From Turbatrix aceti (Eukaryota; Nematoda; Chromadorea; Rhabditida; Panagrolaimidae): a DNA stretch of 64,000 nucleotides. The DNA is taken from the NCBI GenBank assembly GCA_963969345.1, contig OZ017769.1, positions 2,237,600 to 2,301,599 of the forward strand, in the 5' to 3' direction. The notes under the pieces are model-generated. The model was given only the letters and a program-made list of their open reading frames with translations, did no database searches and was not told where the DNA came from. Shown piece by piece: positions 19,577-31,661 of this stretch (position 1 is the first letter of the stretch; each line of letters starts with the position of its first letter). The translations under genes were made by a program, and so were the position numbers.

Positions 19577-20482
19577 ATGAGCGTACCTTTTGATCAACGA
19601 TATTTTGACCCTGAAAACATGTCTTGGACTGTGAATAATGATTTTGTAAGTTAGAATTGGAACTTTTGATATGAAAAATTTTGGTCAAATAGAACAAAAA
19701 ACATTTCTTTTGTGTTTTTAGGCTTGTTTCTTATTTTTTTTGAATTTTTTCCATTTTAGTCGGTTTTCAACATCCGAGGCAAAGCAGGAGCCTACGATTT
19801 CTTCTTCATGATGTGCTGCCGTGAATTTGCCGAACGATATCCCAACGAATCCATCACTATTGCGGATATTTCGGAAAAATGCGCTGAAAAATGGGTCGTA
19901 AGTGCTTTTTTAAAAATTTTTTTGCATTTCTTGGATTTTTTTCAGCAAATGACTCCTGGACAAAAAAAGCGATTTGAGGAACTCGAAGAAATGGACGCAC
20001 GTCGGTATGAAATCGAATTGCTTGGAATCTACAACGAAAACCCGAATCCTGGCACGAACGCGTCGCGTGTCCGCTGCGCACGGCAGAGAAAACCGAAGAA
20101 GAAGAAAAACGTTTGCGCCAAGAACAGCGTTCTGCCTAAAGCGCCCAAGCGAGCTTTGTAGGTTTTTTTCTTTTTTTTCTGTTTTTTATCCCTGTTTTTG
20201 CAGAAATGCGTACATCATCTTTACCAATGTCAAGCGATCGGAAATCAAGCAGCTTCACCCGGATTGGGGATTCGAAAACACTGCAAAGGAACTCGGACGC
20301 ATGTGGAGAGAACTTTCTGAAGACGAAAAGGCGATCTACTACGAGAAAGCCGCCGCTGACAAGATCAGAGCTGATAGGGTAAGTTTTGTTTTCCATGTTA
20401 GGTGCTATCTTGTTTTTCACCTTTTTAGGAGATGTGTATCTTCCGAGAAAAGAACGGCAAGAAACTCGAAGAGGCTCCTTAG
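19577..20482 (+). CDS. HMGB-like protein with two HMG boxes
   Basis: Exons 19577-19645, 19760-19897, 19946-20157, 20204-20378 and 20429-20482 encode 215 residues. Box A covers about residues 25-95 (KAGAYDFFFMMCCREFAERY, then EKCAEKWVQMTPGQKKRFEE). A basic linker with KKKK follows. Box B starts PKAPKRALNAYIIF at about residue 132 and contains KELGRMWRELSEDEKAIYYE. The layout matches animal HMGB proteins, which bend DNA without sequence specificity in the nucleus; C. elegans HMG-1.2 is the likely type of relative. The C-terminus is short (KKLEEAP) and lacks the long acidic tail of vertebrate HMGB1. The third donor is GTAGGT and completes a Leu codon across the intron. Confidence 0.85.
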
Positions 20483-20892
20483 GCGGGTTTTGAACAGCCA
20501 CAACTCGTTTCCACCGTTTCTTCTCAAGTTGTCAGCGCGATGTCGTTTACACGATTCGATGCGTGAAAAGTCAGTTTTTTGAACTATTTTGTTTGCCCTA
20601 TTGTATTTTTTGTCTAAAGGTGTAAATAATGTCGTAAACCAAATTTCGGAAATTTAAAAATATCAAAAATGGCTTGCTTTTTGTTGCTCCCTAAAAAGTA
20701 ACATTTTAGGCTAAATTAAACTTTACCTAAAAATATCGTATTATTTATCGTAAAAAAGTATCGTAACCGCAAAAGTAACAAAAACGAGCTCAATTTTGTT
20801 ACTCCCCAAAAAGTGAACATTTTAGGCCAAATTGAAAGTATCGTACTTTTGTAAACAAAAATCGTATTTTTTGCGTTATTCCGTTTATTTCT

Positions 20893-22276
20893 TTACAACC
20901 GATCAACACGACGAGCGATTTCTTCAACAACATCCCTGGTCAGTCGACACGCAGCCTGGAGCGCGATCCGACTCGCTTCGTCGTCTCCAGTTGACCCCTG
21001 CTTTCTGCCAGCCGAGGCCTTCAGCACCTGAGGAGCGTCGTCGGAGAGCAGATTCTTCCACCTTCGCTCGATGCCACTGATGAGAGCCGCTTTTTCGCCT
21101 GGACGGTTGAAGACCACTGATCGGGCTCGTTTGACCCTGGCTCTCGCAGCCTGGAGTTCAGGGGTCAGGAGGAAGGATTTGTTGTTCGGCTTCGGGCTGC
21201 GTTTGAAGACAACCGTCGGGGCCATCGCGCAGGGCGCCCCGGCTCCCGTGAAGCAGGATAGATTGGTCAGAGAAGACCCGAGACCGGAAGTCGTTACCGT
21301 ACTTCCGGGGACCATGACCGAGAGCTGAGTGGCCCGGCGCTGGAGCAGGGAGTTGGAAAGTCGTTTGACGACGTCCGAGTGGAAAGAATCGATGGCTGAT
21401 CGTAGTCGGGAGCTGGTAGCTGGCAGGACCAGGTCTTCGTGGACTGCGCAGAGGTCTTCGAAGCGGTAAAGCACCTCGCAGAGGCTGGATGCGTAGAATG
21501 AGCAGGATATCACCGGAAATGGTCTAAAATTGATTTAGTATCATAAAACTAAAAAAATATCACCCAATATGTAACATTTTAGGCCAAAAAACAGACTTGA
21601 TACCGTAAAAAAAGCAAAAGTAACACTTTTGGCGAAAAAATAAAACCTAAAAATATCGTAAACACAAAAGTAACAATTATGACTGGATTTTTGTTATTCC
21701 AGTTATTCAAAAAGTACCGTATCTCCCTGACCGTAAAATTCCCACTTTTTCTTATTTTTTTTCACCAAAAAATCAAAAACTCACGACGAAACAAGCGAAA
21801 TAAAATTCTTGAGCACGTAATTGACCCGTCGAGCGGCTAGCCTGAGTTGCGGTAGGTCCAATTCCGAATTCAGCGACATGAGCCGATCCACCTGCACCCT
21901 GACCGAGTACAGCGCAGCCGTTTCCCGTGTCAGCTTGTCCGTGGATGACATAATCGCCATCGGCACTGTAAAATCAATTCCGTACAAAAAATAATTCCAA
22001 ATCAAAAATTCTGAACTCACGAGCTCGAAGAAACGTTTCAACAGCGAGGTGTACGGTATCGGCAATTTCCATGACGACCTGTGAAGCCATGGCTTGGCTC
22101 GTCGAAGCTTTGGACTCGTGTCGAGGCGAAGACAAAGCTCCGGGGGCAGTTGCAGTTGTTGAAGACGCGATGGCAAGGGCGGCATCCTGCCAGACGCGCT
22201 GGAAGCCGCGATTTGTGATGAGAGCCGCCATGAGCGAGTCCTGCATTGAGCATTTGGGGTTGCGACGAGATGCCAT
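20893..22276 (-). CDS. Unrecognised Ala/Ser/Arg-rich helical protein
   Basis: Exons 22276-22021, 21965-21785 and 21523-20893 join in phase (C|TG, TC|A) to 355 residues. I do not recognise the family. The first exon begins MASRRNPKCSMQDSLMAALI and is helical; the second has LPMAIMSSTDKLTRETAALY followed by more heptad-like helix. The third carries a central Gly/Ser/Pro stretch, then a basic helix and DVVEEIARRVDRL at the end. No membrane segment or signal peptide is seen. It is divergent with the HINT gene, with about 400 bp between the two starts, so the two may share a promoter region. Codon use and splice sites look like those of the neighbours, which supports a real gene. Confidence 0.6.
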
Positions 22277-22672
22277 CGCGAAAGAATGAAAATAGAAGAC
22301 GTAAAACCCGTTATGGAATTTTTGTAGCGTGCCAAAGAAAAAAGCCGTGAAGAAAAAAGCGGCAAGCACCGCGCACTGGGGACCCACTCGGCCAGACCCT
22401 CGCATGTTGCGTCCAACAAACATCAAAAAACTTCAAAAACAACACAAATTTATTTTCGCTTGAAAACTTTTCAGACCACTTTTTTCATTACTTTTTCTTA
22501 CGTTTTTTTCAAGTCTTTCGAGTAACATTTTCAAAAACCCTGCGGTACAAATTATTACTTCCGCGGAATGTTGGTACCGCGTGCGAGTTTTTCACTACTC
22601 TTGACGCTCTTTTTTTTCGTTGTCATTTTTTCTGGGTTTTTATGTCTAGCGTGACCGCTGCTTCCGAGCTGT

Positions 22673-23361
22673 ATGTTTTCGCGGACTGCAATCAGGTCGT
22701 TTTCATCGGCTTCACGCGTGTTTAGCCGTTCGTACAATCCATCAAACTTGTGCCGACGAGTCAACCCTTGTCATCGAAGCATGGCTACGGAGGTCGAGAA
22801 GGCGCAGACCGCGACCCGTGGCGGCGAAGACACCATCTTTGGCAAGATCATTCGCAAGGAAATTCCTGCCAAGATTATCTACGAGGATGACGAGGTGAGT
22901 GAATTTTTTTCTTGTAGGCCTAAATTTTGATTTATTTATGTTATTTGTTAATTTTTACATTTTTTTTATTGTTTTTGAACCTTTTTAACCATTTTTGAAC
23001 GTTTTCAATTATTTTATCTTCATTTCAGATCCTCGCGTTCCACGACGTCAGTCCCCAAGCCCCGGTGCACTTTCTCGTGATTCCGAAGCGCCGCATCGAC
23101 ATGCTCGAAAGCGCCACCGATGACGATGCCCTGCTCCTCGGAAAACTGCTTCTTGGCGCCAAGAAAGTCGCTGACCAACTCAAACTCGCCGAAGGCTATC
23201 GTGTCGTCATCAACAACGGCAAGCATGGATGCCAGAGCGGTGAGCTACTTTTTTTTTTATCGGACTCCAAAAAAAACAACCTAATGAATGTTTTTTTTTC
23301 AGTTTTCCACGTTCATCTGCACGTTATGGGCGGACGCCAGCTCGGATGGCCTCCTGGATAA
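22673..23361 (+). CDS. hint-1: Histidine-triad nucleotide-binding protein, HINT type
   Basis: Exons 22673-22894, 23029-23239 and 23303-23361 encode 163 residues. The core starts [20 protein letters not shown], continues [20 protein letters not shown] and ends in the histidine triad [17 protein letters not shown]. These are the HINT1/HINT2 signatures, for purine nucleoside phosphoramidase activity (hydrolysis of AMP-lysine and similar). The first 36 residues, [20 protein letters not shown] and on, are rich in Arg/Ser and free of acids: a plausible mitochondrial presequence, with an internal ATG at 22781 that could give the cytosolic form. AATAAA follows at 23433-23438. The symbol is by family, not by orthology test. 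Confidence 0.9.
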
Positions 23362-26300
23362 TGGGGATACAACTTTGCTTCTGTTTGATTTTTTTTTGTG
23401 ATACGGTAGATTTTTTGATGGTGGTTTGTGGTAATAAATTTTTTTTCATAAACAAAATGGATTTTTGAAATTTAGAATTTCCAAGATTTTTGTTAAAATT
23501 TGGGTTTCAAGGGGTTAATTGGATCCATGAGAAAAAGTTCTTGAAATAGAAGCCCCCTACGTACTCTTGCTATTAAAAGGAAGAGTCCCCTTCCTCCCGT
23601 TTCCTGGATACACATCCGCGCACTTACTGCTGGTGCTGCTGCTACTGATGTTCGTTTTGTCGTTGCATGAAGCCTTGCATGTTTTTTGTTGTCGTGTTTT
23701 GTGTTCAGTAATCTTCTCTTTTTTTTGTCATGTGATATTATTTATGAATGCTCGGCTCAATGATGACCATCCTTTTATTTGTGTGCCGTAAGAGAAGATG
23801 ATAATGCTGGCTGACAACTTCTTCACTGTTTATTACTAAGTAAGGTGGAGGCGTTATTACTGATATAATGGTTTACGTAAACGTATGGAGTATCAAAAAC
23901 TGATCGTATACGGTTGTTTTTGGTACTAATTATAATTACGGTTATCAATAGCGACATTGCTTCGTCCCAAAATCAGCACCTGAATATTTATATTCATTGC
24001 TGATTTTGGCATGATGTACGGTCATTATTGCATTTTGGCTAACTTCCTTCAAAGAAAATTTTTAAGGCATCAACCCTGCATATTTCCTGGGATTGAATCC
24101 CCCAGTAAAAAAGTAGTAGTTCCTTGCTTTTTTTTTGCTTCTCAAATCACAAAAAACGAAGTTCCGTGATTTGAGTAAGAAAAAAATGCAAGCAAACCGT
24201 TTTTGTAAAATGATGACTTCAGGAGACTTCCATTACTGTGGCCACTGTTGATTCGTATCTAGTCTGAACAAAAAAAATGGAAGTGAGTACGCTTCCAATT
24301 TTTTTGTTCGGTTTTTGATCCCCCAAATGCAACTATTTATTTTTTCGTTTCGAATGACCGAGCATTTTTTATGCGGAAGAAAAAAAGGTAAACCCAAGAT
24401 TATCTTACTTTCAAATGTTTTTACTTTTTTTTTAAATTTTTTTTTCAGTCGTAAAATTAGGATTACCATTTGTCACGTTTTCTCTACAAAAGTTGTTGAC
24501 AGGTATGTACATATGTATCTGGCCTCTAATTTTGTCATCTGTAAATGCCATTGGCAGGCAAACAGGTGCCCAGGTGGTCGCTGAATTCGTCGAACGGTTT
24601 TGTTATTTTTTTAATTACGGTTGTAGTTTGTTTTCTCGTGTCCTAATTACGCTAGCTGCCTCTTTAGCGCTGACAGACGATGAAAAACATGCTGCGACGT
24701 GACTAATTAAAATCTATCGATTCATTTGTGTTTAGTTTTTTTTGCAGGGATTTTTTGTCGCAAAAAAATATCTGTAATCGAATATGCTTTTTTCGAACGA
24801 CTGAACTTTGGCCGTTGAATGGTACTATTTTTAGATTCCAAAAAAAATTAGTCACCAAAAAAAAGATGTATCAGAGCCCTGGCATTTGAGATGTGATGTA
24901 TTCTGTCACCGGATATCACCGACTAACCACTTCCTTCTTTCCTGGCCCGTTAGGCAGTGTCTTTCTTCCCTCGCCGAACGAAGCCCGTGTGAAAAAAGTG
25001 CGTGACACGAAACCCATCCCTATTTGAGCTCGTTTGTTTGTCTAGCTGTTTTGGTAGTTGTTGCCGCCGTCGCTTCTTCCTGTCTCGCCTGCAAACAATG
25101 TAGCGTCTATTGTGTCTAAAAAACTCAACCACAAAAAATTACATTACTACACTTTTTCCGTTCTTCGCTTTTAGGGCAGATGGTGGTGGTGGTGAGAGGG
25201 TGGCTAATTAACAAACTGTGCCAAAGGCGTTTTCTTGCAACTTCAACTCGGTTTAAGTTAGACAATGCATACTGCTCTTTTTTTGGTTTCTGAAACAGTT
25301 GGGTTTTGGTCGATGTGCGCGTATGAAAACATTTTTAGACTCTGTAATCGTAAAATGAAGTAAAATATCGTAAATTTAAAATTTCTAGAGCCAAATCTCA
25401 AAAAAAAGAAAAACGATCGTAAACCTCAAAAAACCGTCACTTTTTTTCAAAGCATGAATTGATTTATCAAACCTTAAAAAAGTGTGTTGTAAAAACCATA
25501 GTCCATTCAGATTTTAGGCCCTGAGGGGGATTTCGTACAAAATTGCCCTTTTGAACGAAAATCCACTTTCAGAGCCTTTTCAGGACGACTTACCGAACTG
25601 AATGCTATTAAAAAAGACGGATTAGCGAACACAAAAGCCTTCCGAAGGTTGTCTCAAGGTAGGAACGATGCCCCCCCTCTTTCCTCCTTTTTGGTCAACG
25701 GCAGTACGCCTCAATTCGCTGGTTCATCACTGGCCCAAGGGGATTAATTTGCCACGCGCCGGTAAGCCTCTCCTCCCATGTAGGGCCTTACTCTTGTTTG
25801 TTTGCTTTCGGACCTGTGGCAATCCAGCATTCATCCACATATTCATTTATAGGAGGCTATCCAGGTGTCTGACAGGTATAGATATCCTTTTCGGTTCTTT
25901 TCTATTCCTGGATTCTATTCTGCGTCGAATTTTCATACTTTGAAGCCCATTTTCGATTTTCTTCTGAGTTTAGGGACGGAAATATGCTTCCGGTCAATTT
26001 CATTAATTTTGAACACTCCAAAACGAATATTTTTTTGGTGAAGGGTTTTGTCTAGTCTGATGACTCATTAGCGTAATAATTCGGATGAATTTTGTCTTAA
26101 TGACAAAAGCTTATCATGGCGTTTATACCGGATAAGTCTTTGCCATTTTACACTTATTTATTCTGATGCGTCAGTCGGAACAATTACGTAAACGCGATGA
26201 AATAAAAGTGTAACGTTTGTTTGGAAGGGTGTATTGTCTATCGTGTTGGGTGCACTTGTTACAAAAAGTGTACCGCAATCGTTACACAACTCATTTTTAC

Positions 26301-28240
26301 AGAAAACGACATACTTTTCGAACGATTCATATATATTTTTTTCTGTAGCAAAAATCGCATTCTATTAAAATTAGAAATCTAAAAAAATCTAAATATGATT
26401 TTTTTAATGAAAAAAATCTAATATAATTTTAGTATTTTAATGCAAAAAATCCTAATATAATTTTTTTTCTTCTGAGCTAAAAAAAAACTAAAAAATTCTC
26501 AGAACAGTCCCATTTGTAGCCAAAAAAATTAGGTTACCAACGATTTCCTCTTCGAATTCCATCATCCTCACCCCATCCGTTCCCCTTCTCTCACATTCAA
26601 GCTACAACACGACTGAATGAGACAAAACGTTTCGGCACGTGTCGTTTCGCCCCTGGACGGGTTGGTTTGTCGCGGTCGCGTAGTCGTCGTTCTACGGCAA
26701 TTTCCCCCCTCTCCTATTGACTTGACTGGGGAGGGCCACGCCGCCGTCGGGGCCGCCTTGTCTTGTAGCAGTAGCAGGCTGTTACTGCTGCGCGTGAGCA
26801 TAATTGCGTTACGAGCACGATTTTGTCGTTTCGTTGTTGCTGGGTTTGGGGCGAGGCCGACAACGACAACGCAACAACGACGACGACGACGCGTGTCATC
26901 GCCGGTGACGAAAGAAATAGGCAACTAGTCGTCGTTCCCGTTTGTTTACTGTGTCTCCGGGGGGTGGGGTGGTGGTGGAGAAAGGGATGGATGGATGGGT
27001 AAACGGTTGTTGTCGGCAGGCAGTCCAGTTTTGGATTCGGGGGAAGGAAGGCAATGATAGCTGGTGTTGGTGTTGTTGGATAGGATGGGTTGTCGAATTT
27101 TCGATCGTTTGTGTTCGTTTGGGAACAAACGTATTTTTGTTCGTGAACCGAATTTTGATACATTTGATTGTTATTGATAGTTCGAAAATTAAGTCAATTT
27201 TTTTTTTCAAATTTTGCGAACAGAAAAAATAATAAAAAAAATGACAGAAAAAAATAATTTTTTTTTGAATATTTTGACACTTTTATTAAAAAATTTGAAC
27301 GAAATTGTCAAAATGTGAAAAACACGAACGAACACGCACCCAAAACGGTTGCGTTCGTTCGTTCTCAAAAAAACGATTCGCTCTGTCTTTTTTTGAACGC
27401 TGTTTTTTTCCTAAATTTTGTTAACTTTTTGCCAAAAACTGTTCAATTTCCTAAGAATCCTTCGCGCACTCCCTCCCCTCCTCCTCCAACACTCACCACC
27501 CCATCCATCCATTTCATTTCATTTTTGGTCGCTTTTTTTTCATCCAATCAATCACCTCATGCTTAGTTTTTCTTTAACCCCCAAACCGCCGCAACCCGCT
27601 TGCGCGCCCGCTTCTGGCATCGGAACACACGCTTGCACGCTCGCTCCGATCCCCAGGGGGCCGCCAGACAGGCGGGAGTTGGTCTGCTTCCTGTGGCGCT
27701 CATCCGTTTATTTTTAACAACTTTTTGCAATGTGTTCGTTCTTCGTTCGGGTTTGCTTTTTTTTGTTTGTGATTTTCACGTTTTTCGCGTTTTTTATGCA
27801 GTCTGTTCTTGCGAAAAGTGCGGCCACTTGACGACTGCCCGTTTGGGTACTTGACAAAAATGTCAGAAAAAAAACGACTTAACCGATTTTTCGGTCAAAA
27901 GCAGCTGGCATGCCCTGAGGGCACGCAGCGCACGGCAGACAGCAACTTGAGCCACCGCGTCTCGCTCATTTGTTGTTGCCGTGTCTGTTTGCCTCCTGCC
28001 GTCGTGTTTGTTATCCCAATTGCGTGTTCCTGTCGTTGGTCGAACGGTAGAGCCCTCAAGTCAAAGTTTTTGGACAACCACTCGTGCGTGTATCCTTTTT
28101 GCCCACTCGAGCATAGTACAAGCTAGCCAACGACCAGCTCTTCCAGGTGGCATCGGTCATGTTTGCCGACTTGCAATTGCTGCTCGTCAGTCTTCCGAGT
28201 GACCGTTGAAGAAGGTCGGCTGCTGTTGCTCTGTTTCTTC
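23362..28240. other. Gene-poor stretch
   Basis: Nearly 4.9 kb without a gene I can support. Open frames of about 100 codons near 26.6-27.2 kb overlap on both strands and read as low-complexity Thr/Pro/Arg runs from CGACGA and TGGTGG repeats. GTTCG/CGAAC repeats appear near 27105-27150 and 27320-27365. The last 400 bp are probably upstream region of the gene at 28241. Confidence 0.5.
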
Positions 28241-30190
28241 ATGGCACAAAAGTTGTTCTGCCTCCACCCGGTGGCCTGGCTGCTGGGATGCGTTGTCATC
28301 GAGTGCCTGCTCATGACTGCGTGGCTTGGAAAAGGTGAGTTGAGAGCATATTTTGAAATCTATAATGGACGAACAGTTGTGTTTTGTTCGCGAACAAATA
28401 CGAACACGTTACCGAATTTGTTCGAAAAACAAACGAACGTATTCGTTCACGAACACATTACTGATTGTGTTCGCAAACAAATACGAACACGTGCATTTGT
28501 TCTGTGTTTGGACTGCGTTCGCGAACAAATACGAACAAACGTAAACGTCCACTCAAATTAAATTTCGACGAACGTTCGTATTTGTTCGCAAAAACAGTCA
28601 AAAATGTTCGCTTTTGTTCGCGAACATGTTCAAAAACGTTTGTATGTGTTTACAAAAAACACCCATTGGACTGAACTTGACTCAAGTTTCCTTCAGAATA
28701 CTACACCTTCGACAGCGAGTGCCTAGCGCTCGGCTTGAACGCTTCATCCTTCATCTTCGACGCTTCCCCGCCCGAGCCAACTCCGGTGACCCAGCGTCGT
28801 CGGTTGAGAGTCGTCGACATCCACTCCGCGCCTCCGGATGGCGCGCTCCCCGCATCCATTGAATTCATACCCCTGACTCCACCCCCAAAAGACGATGATT
28901 CCGGATTCGTCCATTTCATCGACGCTGGACTAACCGAACTGCAAACTTTGTTCGTCAACGACGACGATCTAGAAATCCGCATCCGACCTCGACGGAGCCG
29001 GAGACAAGCCGACGTCGGGGACCCGCCACCTGCCCTTTCAAAGCCCAAAAAAGGCCGCAAGCACAGTCATTCGGGTACTGTAGAAACCATAACCAGCATT
29101 GAACAGCTTCCTGTTTTTGACAATTCCCAGCGTCCGTTGAAGACCAAGACGACCAAAATCAAGCACATTCCGGCTGATGGAAGCTCCGGGGGCACGGTTA
29201 AAGGCAAGGGTCGTCGACGGAAACAAAAACAACAACGGACAACTCCTCCACCTGATCTGCATCCTTCTACCGTCAAACTCGTCGAGGAAAAAATCGAAGT
29301 CGTCCGCGTGGAGGGTGTTCAGGCAGGTAGGGGGCCTAGAGCCCGAGTTGCGAATACAAATCGACGACCCGGGGTTGGAAAAAGGAAGGAAACTGCCAAG
29401 ACGGCGAAACCGGTTGTTCCAAGTCCAAAACCGGAGGGAAAATTGCCTCCGGCTGCTCCGACCCCGGTGACTTCAACCCCGACCCCGAGTTCAACAACAA
29501 CAGTATTTCCTGGGAACTTTTCAACCCCGTCCCTGTATCTCGAAGCCGGAATCGCAGCCATTCAAACTGGGTTCAAAGGCATCGAGACTGACATGAAAAA
29601 GACGACTCAGGCCACCACGCCGGGGTCAACGATGCCAACAACCCCTCCAGAATCCCCAAAAAAGCCCCAAGCAACCGCACAGTCCAAAAAAGCGTTCCAA
29701 AACCAGCTAGAGGAATTCTCAGGACTCATTTTGTGCATCGCACGAACACTATTCGACCTGTGGTGTTGCTGCCAGCTGATCGCATCCGTCCTCTTTCTCA
29801 CCGGCGTCTGCGTCAAATCCAGATGCCTGCTTTTTGCCAAGCTCGTCCTCGACGCCTTGTTTCTCGTCGTATTGTTCATTTACACGTAAGCCATTTCACA
29901 GGTGAACTCACCTTTGACGACCCCTGTATTTCAGAATCACAGTGATAGCCTTCTCGGTGGTCCTCTACGTGCTCATAGAACGCATGACAGGCGATGTCGT
30001 CATCGACTGGCTTCTCTTCGGCGCCCTTCTGCTTGCTGGACTCATTGCCTACAGCTGCATCTTCATGGCCACCCTCCGATGCTGCGAGATCATCCTCAAC
30101 GAAGCGCAGGAGAGAAAACGAAGGCAAAGGAGTCTGCTTTTCCGGGAAACAGGCAGTGCACAGCTCCTCGAAGCCGGCGAAGATGTTTGA
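28241..30190 (+). CDS. Pro/Lys-rich multi-pass membrane protein, unrecognised
   Basis: Exons 28241-28334, 28697-29885 and 29935-30190 encode 512 residues. The N-terminus MAQKLFCLHPVAWLLGCVVI gives a signal peptide or first membrane helix. A long middle part (about residues 35-330) is disordered and rich in Pro, Thr, Lys and Arg, with a GKGRRRKQKQQR basic cluster and many T-P-x-P runs. The last 170 residues hold about four hydrophobic helices (LILCIARTLFDLW, LIASVLFLTGV, LVLDALFLVVLFIY-TITVIAF, LLFGALLLAGLIAY) and a charged tail. I do not recognise the family and assign no function. The first intron, 28335-28696, is filled with GTTCG/CGAAC palindromic repeats. Confidence 0.65.
28375..28640 (+). 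repeat. GTTCGCGAACAAA palindromic repeats in an intron
   Basis: At least six copies of variants of TGTTCGCGAACAAATACGAA occur in both orientations within one intron. Further copies occur near 27.1 kb and at 34970-35025, the latter also in an intron. Confidence 0.75.
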
Positions 30191-30584
30191 TCTCAAAAGT
30201 TGGGGATTTTACGGGTGTAAAAAGTATTTATTATATTTTTATGGAAATGTCGATAAAAATATTTTTTTTCCAAGCGAGACCATATTTGCATTCCTTTTTT
30301 TTTCGCCCGATCTCACCTGAAATCAGTTCATCTCACACTACATACCGACTTACAGCGTTGCAGCAGACCACTTGACATGCCGGGTTGTCCTAATAATCAA
30401 AATTACTTGAACCAAAAATCGACACGATGCACATCCCAGCGATTAGACGCAACATCACACAGATTCTGCGATAATAGCACCCCTACACCTCGACCGCCTT
30501 CGCAGAAGACAGCTTCCTCCCAAGTTGTACGAAACGTGCGTTTACAGCTCTGTACATTTGCAAATCGATGTTTACAGTGATATA

Positions 30585-31633
30585 CAGTAGTTGGAAGTTT
30601 ACGAATGAAATTATAGACAAAAACGGGAATGTGCAAAAAAATACAGAGGCGAACGAAAATATATAAAATTTACAGCTGAAAAATTGGAACATTTCACGTT
30701 GAAAACTCTGAAATTGACAGCTAATTTTTGCATACGTTTGCAAGCATTTTGTTGAAATTTTTTCTCGGTTTTTTCAAACTACATAAATTTGATTATCTCG
30801 ATGATAAGGAAGATGTCGTATTAGTTGCAAAAAAATGAATTTTGTGCCAAATTAGGAATTTTTTACTTTTTCAAATAAGATTTGTAATTAGAATAATATT
30901 TGAAGCATTTTGATGTTTTTTGGAATTGTGGGACAATTTTTGATAAAAATCAAGTAGGGTTCGGAAGAATAAATCCACGGATCTTTAAAATGTCGATAGA
31001 AAACTGAAAATGTCAGTGTGGACTAAAAACAAAATTTCCTTTCGAATGGCGTACTCAGTTTTTTGATTGCGTGTTGATAAATGTCCAAAAAATTGTTTTT
31101 TAGGAAATTTGAAAATTTTGGAATTTTTTAGAACGTTGATCAAAAAGTGAGTATCACCAATCGACAGAGCGGTATCTTTTTTATCTATTGTGAAATTTTC
31201 AGACATTTACCATATCTCGTGGGCATACGGTAGTGATTCTCCCGAATCTTACTTGTTCCAACGCCTGAGGCTATGAAGTAAAGCACTGCTAAACAAATCG
31301 AAATAGAAAATCTTGTAAGAAATTTTTCGGTCTACAAAATGGTGTAACTCCCGAATTTTCATCTATTTTTTTGGCTTCGCAATTTTAATTCGCGCAACAT
31401 ACACTCATTTTTGGTAGCAAATTTTCGAAAATCGAAATTTAAAAACTGGGGTCTGAAGGAAAAATCGTCATTTTTGTTTAACGCAAATTTAGAAATATTT
31501 CTGTTTTTTTTATAACGTTATGTAATTTTTGCTTCATCCGTTGGCGTTCTGTTACAAGTTCAACGCAAAAGACGTCAAGAACATGTAAATTCATAGATCT
31601 GTACATAGACAAATCGTAAACTTCCAACCACTG
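30585..31633. mobile_element. Tc1/mariner-like non-autonomous element
   Basis: The left end, CAGTAGTTGGAAGTTTACGA, and the reverse complement of the right end, CAGTGGTTGGAAGTTTACGA, differ at one position in 20. Each end is flanked outside by TA (30583-30584 and 31634-31635), the target duplicated by Tc1/mariner elements. The 1,049-bp interior is AT-rich with no transposase frame, so it is non-autonomous. Its right end lies 28 bp from the start codon of the next gene. Confidence 0.75.
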
Positions 31634-31661
31634 TATTGGTAAATCGCGTTTACAGTCGACC

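Noticed and set aside
23745..23760. GAATGCTCGGCTC, matching the hAT subterminal unit
   Set aside because: Only 13 bp with no further similarity around it; likely chance.
26568..27163. Overlapping 100-150 codon frames on both strands
   Set aside because: Low-complexity Arg/Thr/Pro translations of CGACGA and TGGTGG tracts; shadows of simple repeats.
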